Assembly: GCA_030446505.1 (NCBI GenBank)
Contig: JAUJND010000009.1
Span: 22,560 to 66,279, forward strand
Source: Chroococcidiopsidaceae cyanobacterium YX2bin18
Lineage (GTDB): Bacteria > Cyanobacteriota > Cyanobacteriia > Cyanobacteriales > Chroococcidiopsidaceae
Length of the DNA stretch: 43,720 nucleotides
Direction: 5' to 3'
The notes under the pieces: model-generated
What the model saw: only the letters and a program-made list of their open reading frames with translations
What the model was told of the DNA's origin: nothing
Databases searched by the model: none
Shown here: positions 28,692-39,594 of the stretch, one piece after another
Numbering within the stretch: position 1 is the stretch's first letter
Layout: each line of letters begins with the position of its first letter
Position numbers and translations under genes: made by a program

Positions 28692-29294
28692 TCAGTCTAG
28701 CTTCTCACCACTGAGGATAAAAATTGGATTGACGGCAGCAAAGGTTTGAGAAAAGCCCCGCGTTTCCAAGCGATTGACCGCCGACTGGACAACTTCGATA
28801 TTGCGAGCTTGCAACTCAGCAAAGCTTTGGGAGACAGCAAACAGATTTTCTAGATTACCAGCTGTAGCGACAACCCTACCTTGGGGTAGCAAATATTGCC
28901 ATACTTCTTTTAAAATGTGATTAATGGGGCGACCTCCCTCAATGCAGACTCGATGCGGAGGTTTGGGTAAGGAGTGCAAACACTCTGGGGCGCTGCCAAC
29001 AATTATTTCTACATTTTTAACCTCAAAGCGATCGCAATTGCGGCGGATTAAATTTGCTACTTCCTCATCCCATTCAACTGCTATAATTCGCGCTTGCGGA
29101 CATAGTAACCCAACTTCTACGGGAATTGTGCCTGTGCCTGCCCCAATGTCCCACAAAACTGAATCTGGTTTGAGCCGTAGTTGAGCAATTAATAGCAGCC
29201 GAATTTCTCGCTTACTTAAGGGAATACCGGGTAAGCGCTCAAATAAATCATCGGGGATGCCAGGAGTAATGTAGGGCCAGAGTTGGGAGGGCAT
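28692..29294 (-). CDS. cbiT: Precorrin-6Y C15-methyltransferase/decarboxylase subunit CbiT
   Basis: 200 residues from ATG 29294 (MPSQLWPYITPGIPD), preferred over an ATG at 29336 because homologues begin there. CbiT methylates C15 and decarboxylates in cobalamin synthesis. PGIPLSKREIR, the SAM motif LWDIGAGTGTIPVE, IIAVEWDEEVANLIRRNC and RVCIEGGRP are family marks. It is separate from cbiE, so the fused CobL form is not used here. It diverges from the kinase gene. Intact. Confidence 0.92.
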   Translation of the reverse strand: MPSQLWPYITPGIPDDLFERLPGIPLSKREIRLLLIAQLRLKPDSVLWDIGAGTGTIPVEVGLLCPQARIIAVEWDEEVANLIRRNCDRFEVKNVEIIVGSAPECLHSLPKPPHRVCIEGGRPINHILKEVWQYLLPQGRVVATAGNLENLFAVSQSFAELQARNIEVVQSAVNRLETRGFSQTFAAVNPIFILSGEKLD

Positions 29295-29375
29295 ATAAAT
29301 TAGGTTAAAAATATTGGTACTACACCAATTACTCATCCAAAGCTAAAACAGCTGTAACTAAAACAGCAATTTCTT

Positions 29376-30793
29376 ATGACTAGTCAAATATTAGGCGATT
29401 CGCAAGGCGATAGCTTCGCTTTAAGTTACGAGGTACAGCAGCAATTAGCAAAAAAGGCTGGGCGACGCACTCTATTAGCCCGTAATCTCAAAACCCAAGA
29501 ATTAGTCGTAGTCAAGTTACTGTCTTTTGGTATTGATTTTGAATGGGATGCTCTGAAGCTGTTTGAGCGCGAGGCAGAAACTTTAAAAGCCCTAAATCAT
29601 CCCTCTATTCCGCGCTACCTCGATTTCTTTGAGCTAGATTCACCTAACAGTAAAGGATTTGCCCTGGTACAGACTTATGTAGAGGGGAAATCTTTAGAAG
29701 AACATCTTAAAGCTGGGCGTAGCTTCAGTGAATTGGAAGTTAAGCAGTTAGCCAAAGCACTTTTAGAAATCCTGATTTATTTACATGGGCGGCAGCCTGC
29801 TGTAATCCATCGCGATATTAAGCCTAGTAATATTTTGATAGCTGATTGCTCTAGAGATAATGTTAGTCAATACCTAGTCGATTTTGGCTCAGTACAGACA
29901 CTTGCAGCCAAGGAAGGCGGAACGATTACTGTAGTAGGAACATACGGTTATATGCCACCAGAGCAATTTGGCGACCGTGCTGTTCCAGCCTCTGATCTTT
30001 ACAGTTTAGGCGCAACCCTGATTACTTTGGTAACAGGCACTCATCCAGCTGACTTACCACAAAAGGATTTTAGGATTCAATTTGAGCAGGTAGCTAATCT
30101 TAGTCCTGCCTTTACTGCCTGGTTGAGGTGGATGACAGAACCTAGTTTAGATCGACGCTTGGCTTCTGCTCAAGAAGCGCTGCAAGCACTTGAACAGCCG
30201 CAGCAAATAGATGCTCCTCTAGTTATGAAGCAACCGTTTGGCAGCAAAATTTTGTTGACCAAAGATGGAAATTCTCTAGAAATTATCATGCCCCCCAAGG
30301 GATTTAGTGCTGATATTATAATTTTGATTTTGTTTGCGATCGCCTGGAATTCGTTTTTAGTAATGTGGATAGGTATTACTGTATTTGATACACCTTCTGG
30401 TATTAACTTCTTCTTTGCCTTATTCTCATTACCTTTTTGGGGTGTTGGCATTGGCATGGTCTAATAATTCTCTCTACTTTATTTGAAGAGTCCGGCTGTG
30501 TGTCAATCAGCAGCAAATTTGGCAAACATACGAGATATTTGGAAAGTATACACCATCGTCCAGTTATACCCGAAGACAAGATATCACTAAGCTGGAACCT
30601 AGAATATTTAGGTGACTCGCTAGAAGCAGGATTAAACCCAAATTATTATTTGAGCAGGTACACAGAAATATGAACTAGGTAATTAGTGGTCATACTGAGC
30701 GAACCTGAACTCGACTGGATCGTCCATGAACTCAGTGATTGGTTAAGAGTCCCAATCCAAGTTAATAAACTGCCTGATGAACGAAGGTATTGA
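29376..30793 (+). pseudogene. Serine/threonine protein kinase, membrane-anchored, frameshifted C-terminus
   Basis: The kinase domain is intact in the first frame (29376-30464, 362 residues): VVVKLL with the ATP-binding Lys, HRDIKPSNILI (catalytic loop), VDFGSVQ (DFG) and GTYGYMPPEQFGDRAVPASDLYSLG (activation segment). Two hydrophobic helices follow (about 313-337 and 343-361). The frame ends at 30464 inside the second helix, but the usual C-terminal domain continues in other frames: RLCVNQQQIWQTYEIFG, SSSYTRRQDITKLEPR, AGTQKYELG, then LSEPELDWIVHELSDWL to a stop at 30793. At least three shifts separate these. If the sequence is correct, an active but tail-less kinase could still form. Confidence 0.85.
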
Positions 30794-30816
30794 GTAACAA
30801 ATTACAGGAGATGCGT

Positions 30817-30996
30817 ATGTTTGGACTAGGATGGCCGGAGGTAGGAGTAATAGCCTTAGCAGCAATTTTAATTTTTGGTCCCAAGAAAATTCCCGAACTG
30901 GGAAGCACACTGGGCAAAACGTTGCGCGGCTTTAAAGAGGAAATAAACAGCGATCGCGACGACGACCAAAATTTAGAGCAAGACAAAGAGGACTGA
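30817..30996 (+). CDS. tatA: Sec-independent translocase subunit TatA/TatE
   Basis: 59 residues: MFGLGWPEVGVIALAAILIFGPKKIPELGSTLGKTLRGFKEEI plus an acidic tail. One N-terminal helix, the F-G-P hinge and an amphipathic helix define TatA, the pore-forming part of the twin-arginine system in plasma and thylakoid membranes. AGGAG at 30806-30810 is six bases before ATG 30817; it abuts another ATG at 30811, which is too close, so 30817 is the start. No tatC is nearby. Confidence 0.93.
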   Translation: MFGLGWPEVGVIALAAILIFGPKKIPELGSTLGKTLRGFKEEINSDRDDDQNLEQDKED

Positions 30997-31040
30997 TAAT
31001 TATTGCCTGACTTAAGGTGCAAGCTGCCATATTTAAAGGA

Positions 31041-33732
31041 TCAGAATTGATTTGCTACAGAGGACTTGACACTAATTTGGGGATTTATTGCCGTAGTATC
31101 AACTAATCTGGGCGCTTCCTCACTAATTGGGTGACGCGCTTCAATTAGACTAATGGCGCGGTTGACATTTTCAGGCAATATCACCACCAAACTGCCACTA
31201 GGAGCGCTATCTAAGGCTAGATTAATTGCTTGTGTTTCATCAAGAGTAGTTTGATAGTGGTAATCTGGCTTTACTTGCAAGATACCTTTAGTAATTAATT
31301 CAGCACCGGAACCGCGCGATCGCCCCCGTGTATCGTCATCTTCTTTGATAATCAGCCGATCAAAAATTCCCGCAGACAGCTTGCCCAAAGTCACAAAGTC
31401 TTCGTCACGGCGATCGCCTGGACCTCCGACTACACCAATGCGCTCACCTGGTAATTGCGGACAAACCCCCCAGTGCTTCATAACTGTGAGGATTGTGGGC
31501 ATAGTCTACCAAAGCGTGATAAGTTCCAAGATTAAACAAATTCATTCGTCCTGGTGTTTGGCTAACCGAAGCCCGAAACGTACTCAATCCAGTGCGAATT
31601 TGTTCAATCGGCACATCTTGGGCAAAGGCTGCCAGGCTTGCTGCTAGGGCATTAGCAATCATAAAAGGCGCTCGTCCACCCAATGTCAGCGGTACATTCT
31701 CCGCCCGCTCAATGCGGTGCGTCCAATCCCGTTTCAGAATCGACAGATAGCCATTCTCATACACTGCTGCCAGTCCACCCTGTTGAGTATGGTCGCACAC
31801 TATCTGATTTTCTGGGTTCATCGTAAAGTAAGCAACCTGGCACTTCACCCGTTGGGCGATCGCTGCAACTAGAGGATCGTCGGCATTAAGTACCGCATAG
31901 CCATTAGGCAGAACTGCTTCTGCTACCACACTTTTGACTTTAGCCATCTGTTCAATAGTTTCAATGTCGCCAATTCCTAAGTGATCTGCTGCAACATTCA
32001 AGACCACGCCTACATTAGAGGCATCAAAAGCAAGCCCTGAACGCAAAATACCACCTCGCGCTGATTCCAGCACTGCTACTTCCACAGTTGGATCTTGCAA
32101 GATTAGCTGAGCACTTTGAGGACCAGTATTATCCCCTGGTTCTACTAAGTGATCGCCGATATAAGTGCCATCGGTAGTCGTATAGCCAACGATTTGCCCA
32201 GTTTGTTTAAAAATGTGTGCCAGTAGTCGCGTGGTGGTGGTTTTACCATTAGTGCCTGTAACAGCAAGGATCGGAATCCGGCTAGATTTTTCTGGGGGAA
32301 ACAGCATATCAAGGACTGCTTCTGCCACGTTGCGGGGAATACCACGGCTAGGAGAAACGTGCATCCGAAAACCTGGGGCGGCGTTAACTTCCACAATCAC
32401 CCCATCTACTTCCCGCAGGGGACGGCTAATATCTGGTGTAACAATATCAATTCCAGCAATGTCTAGACCAATAATCTTAGCTACCCGTTGCGCTAGCCAA
32501 ATGTTTTCCGGATGGATATCATCAGTGCGATCTACGGCAATTCCACCAGTGCTTAAATTTGCCGTTGCCCGCAAATAAAAAATTTCGCTTTTTGGGAGCA
32601 CGGTTTGAAGGGTATAGCCTTGCCGTTCTAGGAGTTGGTAGCTAGTGCGGTCAACTTCGATTCGCGTTAGAACCTTATCGTGTCCCTCACCCCGATTTGG
32701 ATCTTGATTTGTCTTTTCTAGCAGCTGCTCAATCGTACTAACGCCATCGCCAACAACGTGTGCTGGTACTCGCTCGGCTACCGCCACTACTTTGTTATCT
32801 ACCACCAGCACTCGATGGTCACGCCCAGCATAATAGCGCTCAACAATTACTGACCCGGAAACTTCTTTAGCCGCATCGTAGGCTGACTCTGCTTCTTCCC
32901 AAGATCTAATGTCAATCGTGATTCCCCTACCATGATTTCCATCGAGGGGTTTCAGTACGATTGGATAGCCCCCAACCTCTTGAATAGCATCTTTCAGTTC
33001 ATCTAAGTAGTTAATCACTGTGCCTCGCGGTACTGGCACTCCAGCGTCAGCAAGAATGCGTTTAGTACCTTCCTTGTCGCAAGCAAGTTCTACGCCCAAG
33101 ATGCTAGTGTGAGAACTGATCGTTGCCTGCATCCGCTTTTGGTGTAGACCGTAGCCCAGTTGGATTAAAAACCGCGCTCCGAGTGACATCCAGGGAATGC
33201 CTTTAGCTTCAGCTTCTTTGACAATAGCTTCTGTACTAGGACCTAAAGCGGCATCTCTGTAGAGGTCTTTCAGGTCTTGTAAATCTTGCTCTAATTCTTT
33301 TTGGGGATAATGACCCCGGTCAATAATGCTTTGGCACAATCTTACTGCTGCCCGTGCTGCATAGCGACCAGCTTGCTCATCCAGGTATTCGATTACTACT
33401 TGGTAAACTCCGGGGTTAGCAGTTTCCCGTGTCCGACCAAAGCCTACTGGCATCCCAGCTAGTTCTTGCAGTTCTAGGGCTACGTGCTCTACTATATGCC
33501 CCATCATGGTGCCTTCTTGCACCCGCATTAAGAAACCACCAAGACAGCCAGGGGAACAAAAATGTGATTCCAGACTTGGCAGCGCCGCAACTAACCCTTC
33601 ATAGAAGCCTGGAATTTGATTTGAGGGTTTTTCCGCCAGTTCTTCTAAATCAAACCGCATAACTATGAGTTTTTGGCGGCGAATGCTCCAATAGTTGGGA
33701 CCGCGTAATGTCTGGATTTTGAGGATTCTCAT
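31041..33732 (-). pseudogene. cphA: Cyanophycin synthetase CphA, frameshifted near 3' end
   Basis: Polymerises Asp and Arg into multi-L-arginyl-poly-aspartate. Start ATG 33732 (MRILKIQTLRGPNYWSIRR); a reading up to 33828 lacks family support. The ATP-grasp domain includes KDGTKRILADAGVPVPRG-like sequence, VLKPLDGNHGRGI and VDGVIVEVNAAPGFRMH. The C-terminal Mur-ligase-like domain has the P-loop VTGTNGKTTTTRL and ALVDYAHNPHSYEALG. The frame breaks at about 31455-31480, where ..GGL-SAITR ends; the remaining 150 residues (GERIGVVGGPGDRRDEDFVTLG ...) are in another frame. Adding one T in GTTTG and one C in TACCAGG restores ..GGFVRNYPGERIG and gives 897 residues, a normal CphA. Lies downstream of cphB. 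Confidence 0.95.
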
Positions 33733-33890
33733 GGGAATTTGTGATGGAGATTCGGAACCGAACCAATTATTTAGTTTCCAGTAGAGATTGCACCTTAAAC
33801 TGTTCATCTGTAACAGTTTTGCTCCCAACTTTGGAGAAGCGCCAATCAGGTATCAGCGGGTAATGAGACTCAAATTTTAGCAGACACTAC

Positions 33891-34752
33891 TTAAGTGGGA
33901 AGTTGATGTGGAGCTAAGACAGTGCGCTTATGCAAGTGGTAGCGATCGCCGTAGCTAAGAATATGTACCCGCAGATTGTGCAGGCTTAATGGATCTGTTG
34001 CTCCCACATCTGGCTGGTTTGTATAACACACTTCTCCTGGATCAATGATCGTCACAGTGCCTTTACCCATGACTTGCAACATTCCATCACCTTCTACTAA
34101 AGCACAGGTATCTTCATCAATACCAATACCTAGTTGATCTGGATGAGCCGGCGATCGCACTTATCAAGCGTGCCATCCGATTCCGGTTCTGAAAGTGTTG
34201 GTCTACAATCACTTCTGGCAAGATCCCCAACCCAATCGTCAGGTCTACAAGTGAACGATTTGGGAGATTCACCACTGCCGCCACCAGCGATCATATGATG
34301 ACCCATCACCGCCGCTCCAGCACTAGTGCCAGCTAGAGTCAGTTGATTTCGTTGCACCCGCAGCCGGATAGTTTCCATCACTGGCGTATCCGCTAATACA
34401 GCACAAAGCCGTAGTTGGTCACCGCCCGTCAAAAATACACCAGTACAGGCTTCTAAACATTCTTGAATCTCGGTTGACTCACACTGTATCCGTTCTCGAA
34501 TGTCCAAAATATCAATTTGCTTCGCACCCATTTCTGAAAAAATGCTCAGATACCGAGCGCCAATCATCGCTGGCTCGCGGGAGGCAGAGGGAATAATAGC
34601 TATATGAGCATCTGTAGCTCCAGCACGAGAAAAAAAGTGTGCAGGATTTCCATTCCATGAACTTTATCTTCTGCTCCACCAATAACTAGAACGGCAGTTT
34701 TAGTTGCCTGGAGTGTCCTCATTTGCAGTGATTGCTCTTCTAATTGCAGCAC
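33891..34752 (-). pseudogene. cphB: Cyanophycinase CphB, frameshifted
   Basis: Serine peptidase that cuts cyanophycin to beta-Asp-Arg dipeptides. A GTG at 34752 starts LQLEEQSLQMRTLQATKTAVLVIGGAEDKVHGMEILHTFF; other frames supply AGATDAHIAIIPSASREPAMIGARYLSIF, TGGDQLRLC, TLAGTSAGAAVMGHHMIAGG with the nucleophile Ser in GTSAGA, then VDLTIGLGILPEVIVDQHFQNRNRMARLISAIA and LGIGIDEDTCALVEGDG. Shifts lie at a T7 run near 34635, near 34245 and near 34150. Reconstructed length of about 287 residues is normal. It precedes cphA by about 160 bp on the same strand, the common cphBA order. Confidence 0.93.
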
Positions 34753-35213
34753 GCTATTCCTCTCAATTAGCCTCAGGGAAATTAAACCCGACAATAGCCG
34801 CTTGTAGCGTGATCGCTCCTGTTTGGGTTAAGTTGCTCAACCGATTCAAGTAATCGCTCATCCCCACATAAGTATGGATTCGAGGCGATGTAGCTGTGCT
34901 TCGCGTCAACGTTCTTGCCTTGTAAAAGCAACTGCGTTAACTTCGTCAAAGCGTGCCAGTCTAATGAGCAAATTTGCTGAGGCTTTTGGTTAATAGCCGA
35001 GAAGTTTTTAACCTGAGATCGTCAGTAACTCGCCAGATGTCACAACATTTAAACATAATTTAAGGAATTAGAAAAAGTTTTGAACCTCTATTAACTATGA
35101 AACTTGGGATATTGGTCAAGCTAGGTGTCAGACTCCATCTAGTTAGGTATTGCAATTTGCCTTGTTGGTGCTAATTAGACAAAACTTCCTTAAGGTAAGA
35201 TTAGTCTTTTCAA
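34753..35213. other. Intergenic region between cphB and trmD
   Basis: 460 bases upstream of both divergent genes. It should hold their promoters. I see no gene, no RNA and no convincing NtcA or sigma-type motif. Confidence 0.4.
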
Positions 35214-35942
35214 ATGCTAGCTGCTGTGCGATTTGATATAGTTACCCTGTTTCCTGAGTTTTTACCTCTCCCCTGAGTTCAGGATTACTAGGTAGAGCCT
35301 TAACCAAACAGATTGCTCAACTGCATCTGGTTAATCCCCGCGACTTTACCACTGACAAGCACCGGAAAGTGGATGATGAACCAATACTACGGCGGTGGTG
35401 TGGGAATGCTGATGCAACTGGAACCAATTTTTGCTGCTGTAGAGTCGCTGCCGATTTTACCGCGACGCGAAGTGCTGTTAATGACACCTCAAGGTCAAAC
35501 CATTAATCAGTCTTTGTTGCGAGAACTGACTACAGATTACGACCAATTGGTGATTATTTGTGGTAGTTACGAAGGTGTGGATGAGCGGATACTGCATTTA
35601 GTAACTCGTGAGGTTTCCCTGGGAGATTTTGTGTTGACTGGGGGAGAAATTCCAGCACTGGCACTAATTAATGGTGTAGTAAGATTGCTACCGGGAACTG
35701 TAGGCAAGGTTGAGTCTTTGAAAGCAGAGAGTTTCGAGGCGGGGTTGCTGGATTATCCCCAACACACCCGTCCTGCTGAATTTCGCGGCTGGAAGGTGCC
35801 TGATGTGTTGCTTTCGGGAAATCATGCTGAAATTGCCCGTTGGCGACATAAGCAGCAGATTCAAAGAACACGCGATCGCCGTCCTGATTTATATGAAAAT
35901 TGGTTGAGAGAGTACGGCGGCGAAGAGCTAGAAAAGCTTTAG
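35214..35942 (+). pseudogene. trmD: tRNA (guanine-N1)-methyltransferase TrmD, frameshifted near 5' end
   Basis: Methylates G37 of tRNAs to prevent frameshifting; normally essential. Start ATG 35214 ([16 protein letters not shown]) or GTG 35226. After PEF the frame breaks: one T added to the T5 run at about 35260 gives [41 protein letters not shown] second break at about 35380 (CCAATACTACGG where CCATACGG is expected) leads into [30 protein letters not shown] and SLGDFVLTGGE, the SAM-binding trefoil knot, and on to 35942. The catalytic Asp in RDRRPD is present. That an essential gene is broken argues for sequencing error. Confidence 0.93.
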
Positions 35943-36076
35943 CCTACCTTGCTTTTATGCCGCAGTTTTGAAGATCCACCTGGGAACACTAAGGAAAATC
36001 ATTGCGGAGTTTGAATCATGCTCATAAACCGCACAACGTTCTTTCCGAACTCTCCACGCTCGATTTTACAGATTTT

Positions 36077-36559
36077 ATGAACTTAAGAATTGGTAATGGT
36101 TACGATATCCACCAACTGGTTAGTGATCGCCCCTTAATTCTATGCGGTGTCAAAATTACCCACGAACTCGGTTTATTGGGGCATAGTGATGCCGATGTAT
36201 TAACTCACGCAATCATGGATGCAATGCTCGGCGCTCTAAGTTTAGGTGATATTGGGTATTACTTTCCCCCGACAGATCCACAGTGGGCTGGTGCTGATAG
36301 TTTGATGTTATTGAGTAAAGTACATCAGCTAATTCAGGAACGAGGTTGGCAGGTGGGAAATATTGATTCTGTGGTGGTGGCAGAGCGTCCAAAATTGAAG
36401 CCGCATATTCAAACGATGCGCGATCGCCTTGCTACTGTCCTCCAGGTAAAACCCGACCAAATTGGCATTAAAGCAACTACCAACGAAAAATTAGGTCCAG
36501 TCGGACGCGAAGAAGGCATAGCAGCTCATGCAGTTGTCTTGCTGATGACTTATGGTTGA
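36077..36559 (+). CDS. ispF: 2-C-methyl-D-erythritol 2,4-cyclodiphosphate synthase IspF
   Basis: 160 residues from ATG 36077 ([14 protein letters not shown]), the usual length. A longer reading from 36002 adds 25 residues foreign to the family. It cyclises CDP-ME-2-phosphate in the MEP isoprenoid pathway. Metal ligands D-x-H are in GYDIHQL and the third His in [46 protein letters not shown] closes the fold. It follows trmD by 134 bp and is intact. Confidence 0.96.
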   Translation: MNLRIGNGYDIHQLVSDRPLILCGVKITHELGLLGHSDADVLTHAIMDAMLGALSLGDIGYYFPPTDPQWAGADSLMLLSKVHQLIQERGWQVGNIDSVVVAERPKLKPHIQTMRDRLATVLQVKPDQIGIKATTNEKLGPVGREEGIAAHAVVLLMTYG

Positions 36560-36603
36560 ATTGCCTTAGTGTCAGTAAGTTTAAGGTATTGAAATTCATT
36601 AGC

Positions 36604-37132
36604 ATGGAAATAACCAAGAGATAAAGGAAAAGCCTTTCAACTTCCTGAGAGAATTAAGATAATGGAAACTGCAAAAATCAAACTTACCCAGGCTAGGGGT
36701 GCTGATATTGTTGTTCAAGGTAAAGATGGACAAGCTGTTCTATTAGTTGAAGTTAAAGTTACTAAATTTAAAGAACCCAAAGCAAAAGAAAAATCTGTCT
36801 CGCAACTAAAATCATACTTGCAAACTGCGAACAATCATATTCCTTTTGCCATGCTGGTTGACCTTGAAGACATTGATGTTTTTCAAAAGGATAATACCAA
36901 TTTATCGAAATTTGTTAGCTCACTGAAAACTGCCGCCGTACTTAACTATTACGACCCTGAATTCAGCAGCAAGCGCATATTTGCACCATACTTTGAAACG
37001 CTTGTTGAAGCTTGGCTGCGGGATTTAGCATATCACTGGAAGTCAACTACACCACCAGGATCAGAACAGTTAGCAGCGATTGGTTTGTTAGATCTGCTGG
37101 TAGGTGCAACAACACAGATCCCTATTGCTTAG
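36604..37132 (+). CDS. Restriction-endonuclease-like hypothetical protein, upstream partner of PIN gene
   Basis: From ATG 36662 it has 156 residues. The frame is open further upstream to 36614 and reads PRDKGKAFQLPERIKIMETAKIKL, so the true start may be ATG 36604 with one extra A at about 36613. The segment GADIVVQGKDGQAVLLVEVKV has the strand-Asp ... Glu-x-Lys pattern of PD-(D/E)xK nucleases. After it come FAMLVDLEDIDVFQ and SSKRIFAPYFETLVEAWLRDLAYHWKS. The last base of its TAG stop is the first base of the GTG of the PIN gene, so the two are probably co-translated. No characterised family recognised; nuclease activity is inference. Confidence 0.6.
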
Positions 37133-37740
37133 TGGTAATAATTTACGTTGAAACTAACTTCCTAATGAGTATTGCTACAGGACGCGACTTACAAGCAGTC
37201 ACCTTGCTAAAGAATACGGCATTATCAGCACATATAGCGATACCAAGCATTTGTTGCATGGAAGCTCTTTCAGCGTTAGAAGACGAACTCAAGCGCCGCA
37301 ACCGTTTTGCTAGCGAACTGAATATGCAAATTAGTCAGCTAAAGCGAGATCAAACTTCACCTTATGCCAAGTCTCTGCTTTCGCATTTAGAGCAATCTTT
37401 GATTGAGAATAAGGCACTACTTAACGACATCCAAGACCGCTTATTCGATGCCCTTGATTATCTCAATACAAAGGTAGAGATGATTACCTTAACTGTGGAT
37501 GTACTTCAGGCAAGCTTGAATATACCCTTTATCGAAAAAGACCCTACAGATAACTTAATTTTGCACTGTATACTTGCAAAGGCACGTCTACAACCTAATG
37601 AAATCAAGGTGTTTTTGAGCAGCAATACCAAAGATTTTGGTACACAGGAGGTTCAAGAAGCTTTGCGGAATGCAGACGTAAATCATTATTTTACTCGCAC
37701 ACAAGATTTACTTGGTTGGCTGCGATCGCAGCTTATGTAA
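37132..37740 (+). CDS. PIN-domain-like protein
   Basis: 202 residues from GTG 37132, which overlaps the previous stop (TAGTG). The PIN-type acidic positions are visible: IYVETNFLM near residue 7 (Glu where most PIN domains have Asp), a Glu in ICCMEALSALEDEL near 45, DPTDNLILHCIL, and SSNTKDFG. Between the second and third sits a helical insert of about 80 residues (KRRNRFASELNMQISQLKRD ...), longer than in VapC toxins. The ORF begins earlier in the same frame (37012) but those residues overlap the partner gene. Likely a metal-dependent RNase; no antitoxin of a known class. It ends one base before the SBP ATG. Confidence 0.7.
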   Translation: MVIIYVETNFLMSIATGRDLQAVTLLKNTALSAHIAIPSICCMEALSALEDELKRRNRFASELNMQISQLKRDQTSPYAKSLLSHLEQSLIENKALLNDIQDRLFDALDYLNTKVEMITLTVDVLQASLNIPFIEKDPTDNLILHCILAKARLQPNEIKVFLSSNTKDFGTQEVQEALRNADVNHYFTRTQDLLGWLRSQLM

Positions 37741-37741
37741 T

Positions 37742-39545
37742 ATGAAATCTTCCTCTATATTTCCTGCTATTTGGCGTAAGCGGCTAGCTGTTGTCCTAGC
37801 TGTGTTAATCGCGATCGCTCTTACTAGCTGCAACCCTACAGAATTTAGAACTACTGCCGCCCAAGTACCACAAGTAGTAGTTAGTGTTATTCAAGATCCT
37901 GATACTTTCAACTATGCTCTGGGTCATCAGCTACCAAATATTTTTGGTCTGACATTTAAGGGGTTAACTACTGTGAATGGGATCACGGGAGAACTTGAAC
38001 CAGAACTAGCTGAATCTTGGAAGTTTTCAGAAGACAAGCTCAGAGTTGTTTTTACACTGCGCGAAAATTTGAAATGGTCGGATGGTTATCCCCTTACAGT
38101 AGATGATGTTGTTTTTACTTATAACGATATTGTCTTTAACAAAGAAATTCCTACCGATTTAAGAGATTATCTCAAGATTGGTAAAAGTGGGGCTTTTCCC
38201 CAAGTCGAAAAACTCGACGACCGCCGTGTGGAATTTATCATGCCACAGCCTTTTTCTCCTTTCCTCGCTACTACTACCGGAGACTCTTCCAGTGCGATCG
38301 CTATCCTGCCAAAGCATGCATTAGAAGCATCTGTAAGAACTAAAGACACTAATGGTAATCCTCAATTTTTATCTACCTGGGGAACTGATACAGACCCAAC
38401 TAAAATTGTTGTTAGTGGTCCCTTCAAACTTGAAAGCTACACTCCAAGTCAGCGATTAATATTTCGACGCAATCCCTATTACTGGCGGAAAGATGCTCAA
38501 GGTAATCCTCAACCTTACATTGAGAAATATATTTGGCAAATTGTGGAATCGCCAGAAACATCTTTAATTCAGTTTCGCTCAGGTGGTTTAGATATAGTTT
38601 CTGCCTCGGCGGACAATTTCTCTTTGCTAAAAAGGGAAGAAGAACGAAGTAATTTTACAATTTATAACGGTGGGACTGCCTTCGGCACATCATTTATTAC
38701 TTTCAATCTGAACAAAGGTAATAGAAATGGTAAACCCTTAGTTGATCCGATTAAATCTCGTTGGTTTAATACAGTTGCTTTTAGGCAAGCAGTTGCTTAT
38801 GGCATTGATCGTCAAACGATGATTAATAATTTTTTGCGTGGTCTAGGGGAACTGCAAAATTCGCCAATCGAGTCTCAAAGCAAATACTATTTATCTCCAA
38901 AAGAGGGTCTAAAGGTCTACGATTATAATCCGCAAAAGGCGAAAGAATTATTGTTAGGAGCAGGATTTAAATACAATAATAAAAATCAACTGCTGGATGA
39001 AAAAGGCAACCGCGTCCGCTTTACGCTAATGACACCATCTGGCGGTACAAATCGCGGCAGGATCACAGCCCAAATTCAGCGAGATTTAAGCAAAATTGGC
39101 ATCCAAGTCGATTTACAATTTTTAGATTTCAGCACTTTAATTGAAAAAACCTCCAACTCTTTAGAGTGGGAATGCTACTCTGGCGGCTTTATTGGTAGTG
39201 GAATTGAGCCGAATGATGGGGCAAATGTCTGGTTAACAGAAGGGGGTTACACAATTTTAATCAAGCACCACAGGCAGGACAAGCACCCATCCAAGGACGA
39301 GAAATTGCCGATTGGGAACAAAAGATTGCTGATCTCTTTATTCAAGGAGCACAGGAGTTTGATCAAGGTAAGCGCAAAGAGATTTACGATGAATTCCAAC
39401 GCCTTGCCCAAGAGTATCTACCTTACATTCACCTGATTAACCCTCTATCTATGGCTGCGATCCGCGATCGCATCGAAGGAGTCAAATTCACAGCTTTAGG
39501 GGGGCATTCTGGAATATTTACGAACTCAAGGTTGTAGACAAGTAG
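37742..39545 (+). pseudogene. ABC transporter substrate-binding lipoprotein, family 5 (copy 1), frameshifted near 3' end
   Basis: Peptide/nickel-type receptor. The N-terminus MKSSSIFPAIWRKRLAVVLAVLIAIALTSC is a lipoprotein signal with lipobox LTSC. The SBP_bac_5 body includes LEPELAESWKFSEDKLRVVFTLRENLKWSDGYPLTVDDVVFTYNDI, NPYYWRKDAQGNPQPYIEKYIWQIV and FRQAVAYGIDRQTMINNFLRG. The frame breaks at about 39247 (GGGTTACAC; one T added restores GLHNFNQAPQAGQ) and again in the G6 run at about 39500 (one G added gives LGGAFWNIYELKVVDK) with the stop at 39545. With both bases restored the protein is 601 residues, exactly as copy 2. No permease genes are seen. Confidence 0.9.
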
Positions 39546-39594
39546 CTTAAGTGATTTCTAGATATGATGCAGAAAGACTTAGTAACATTACAAA

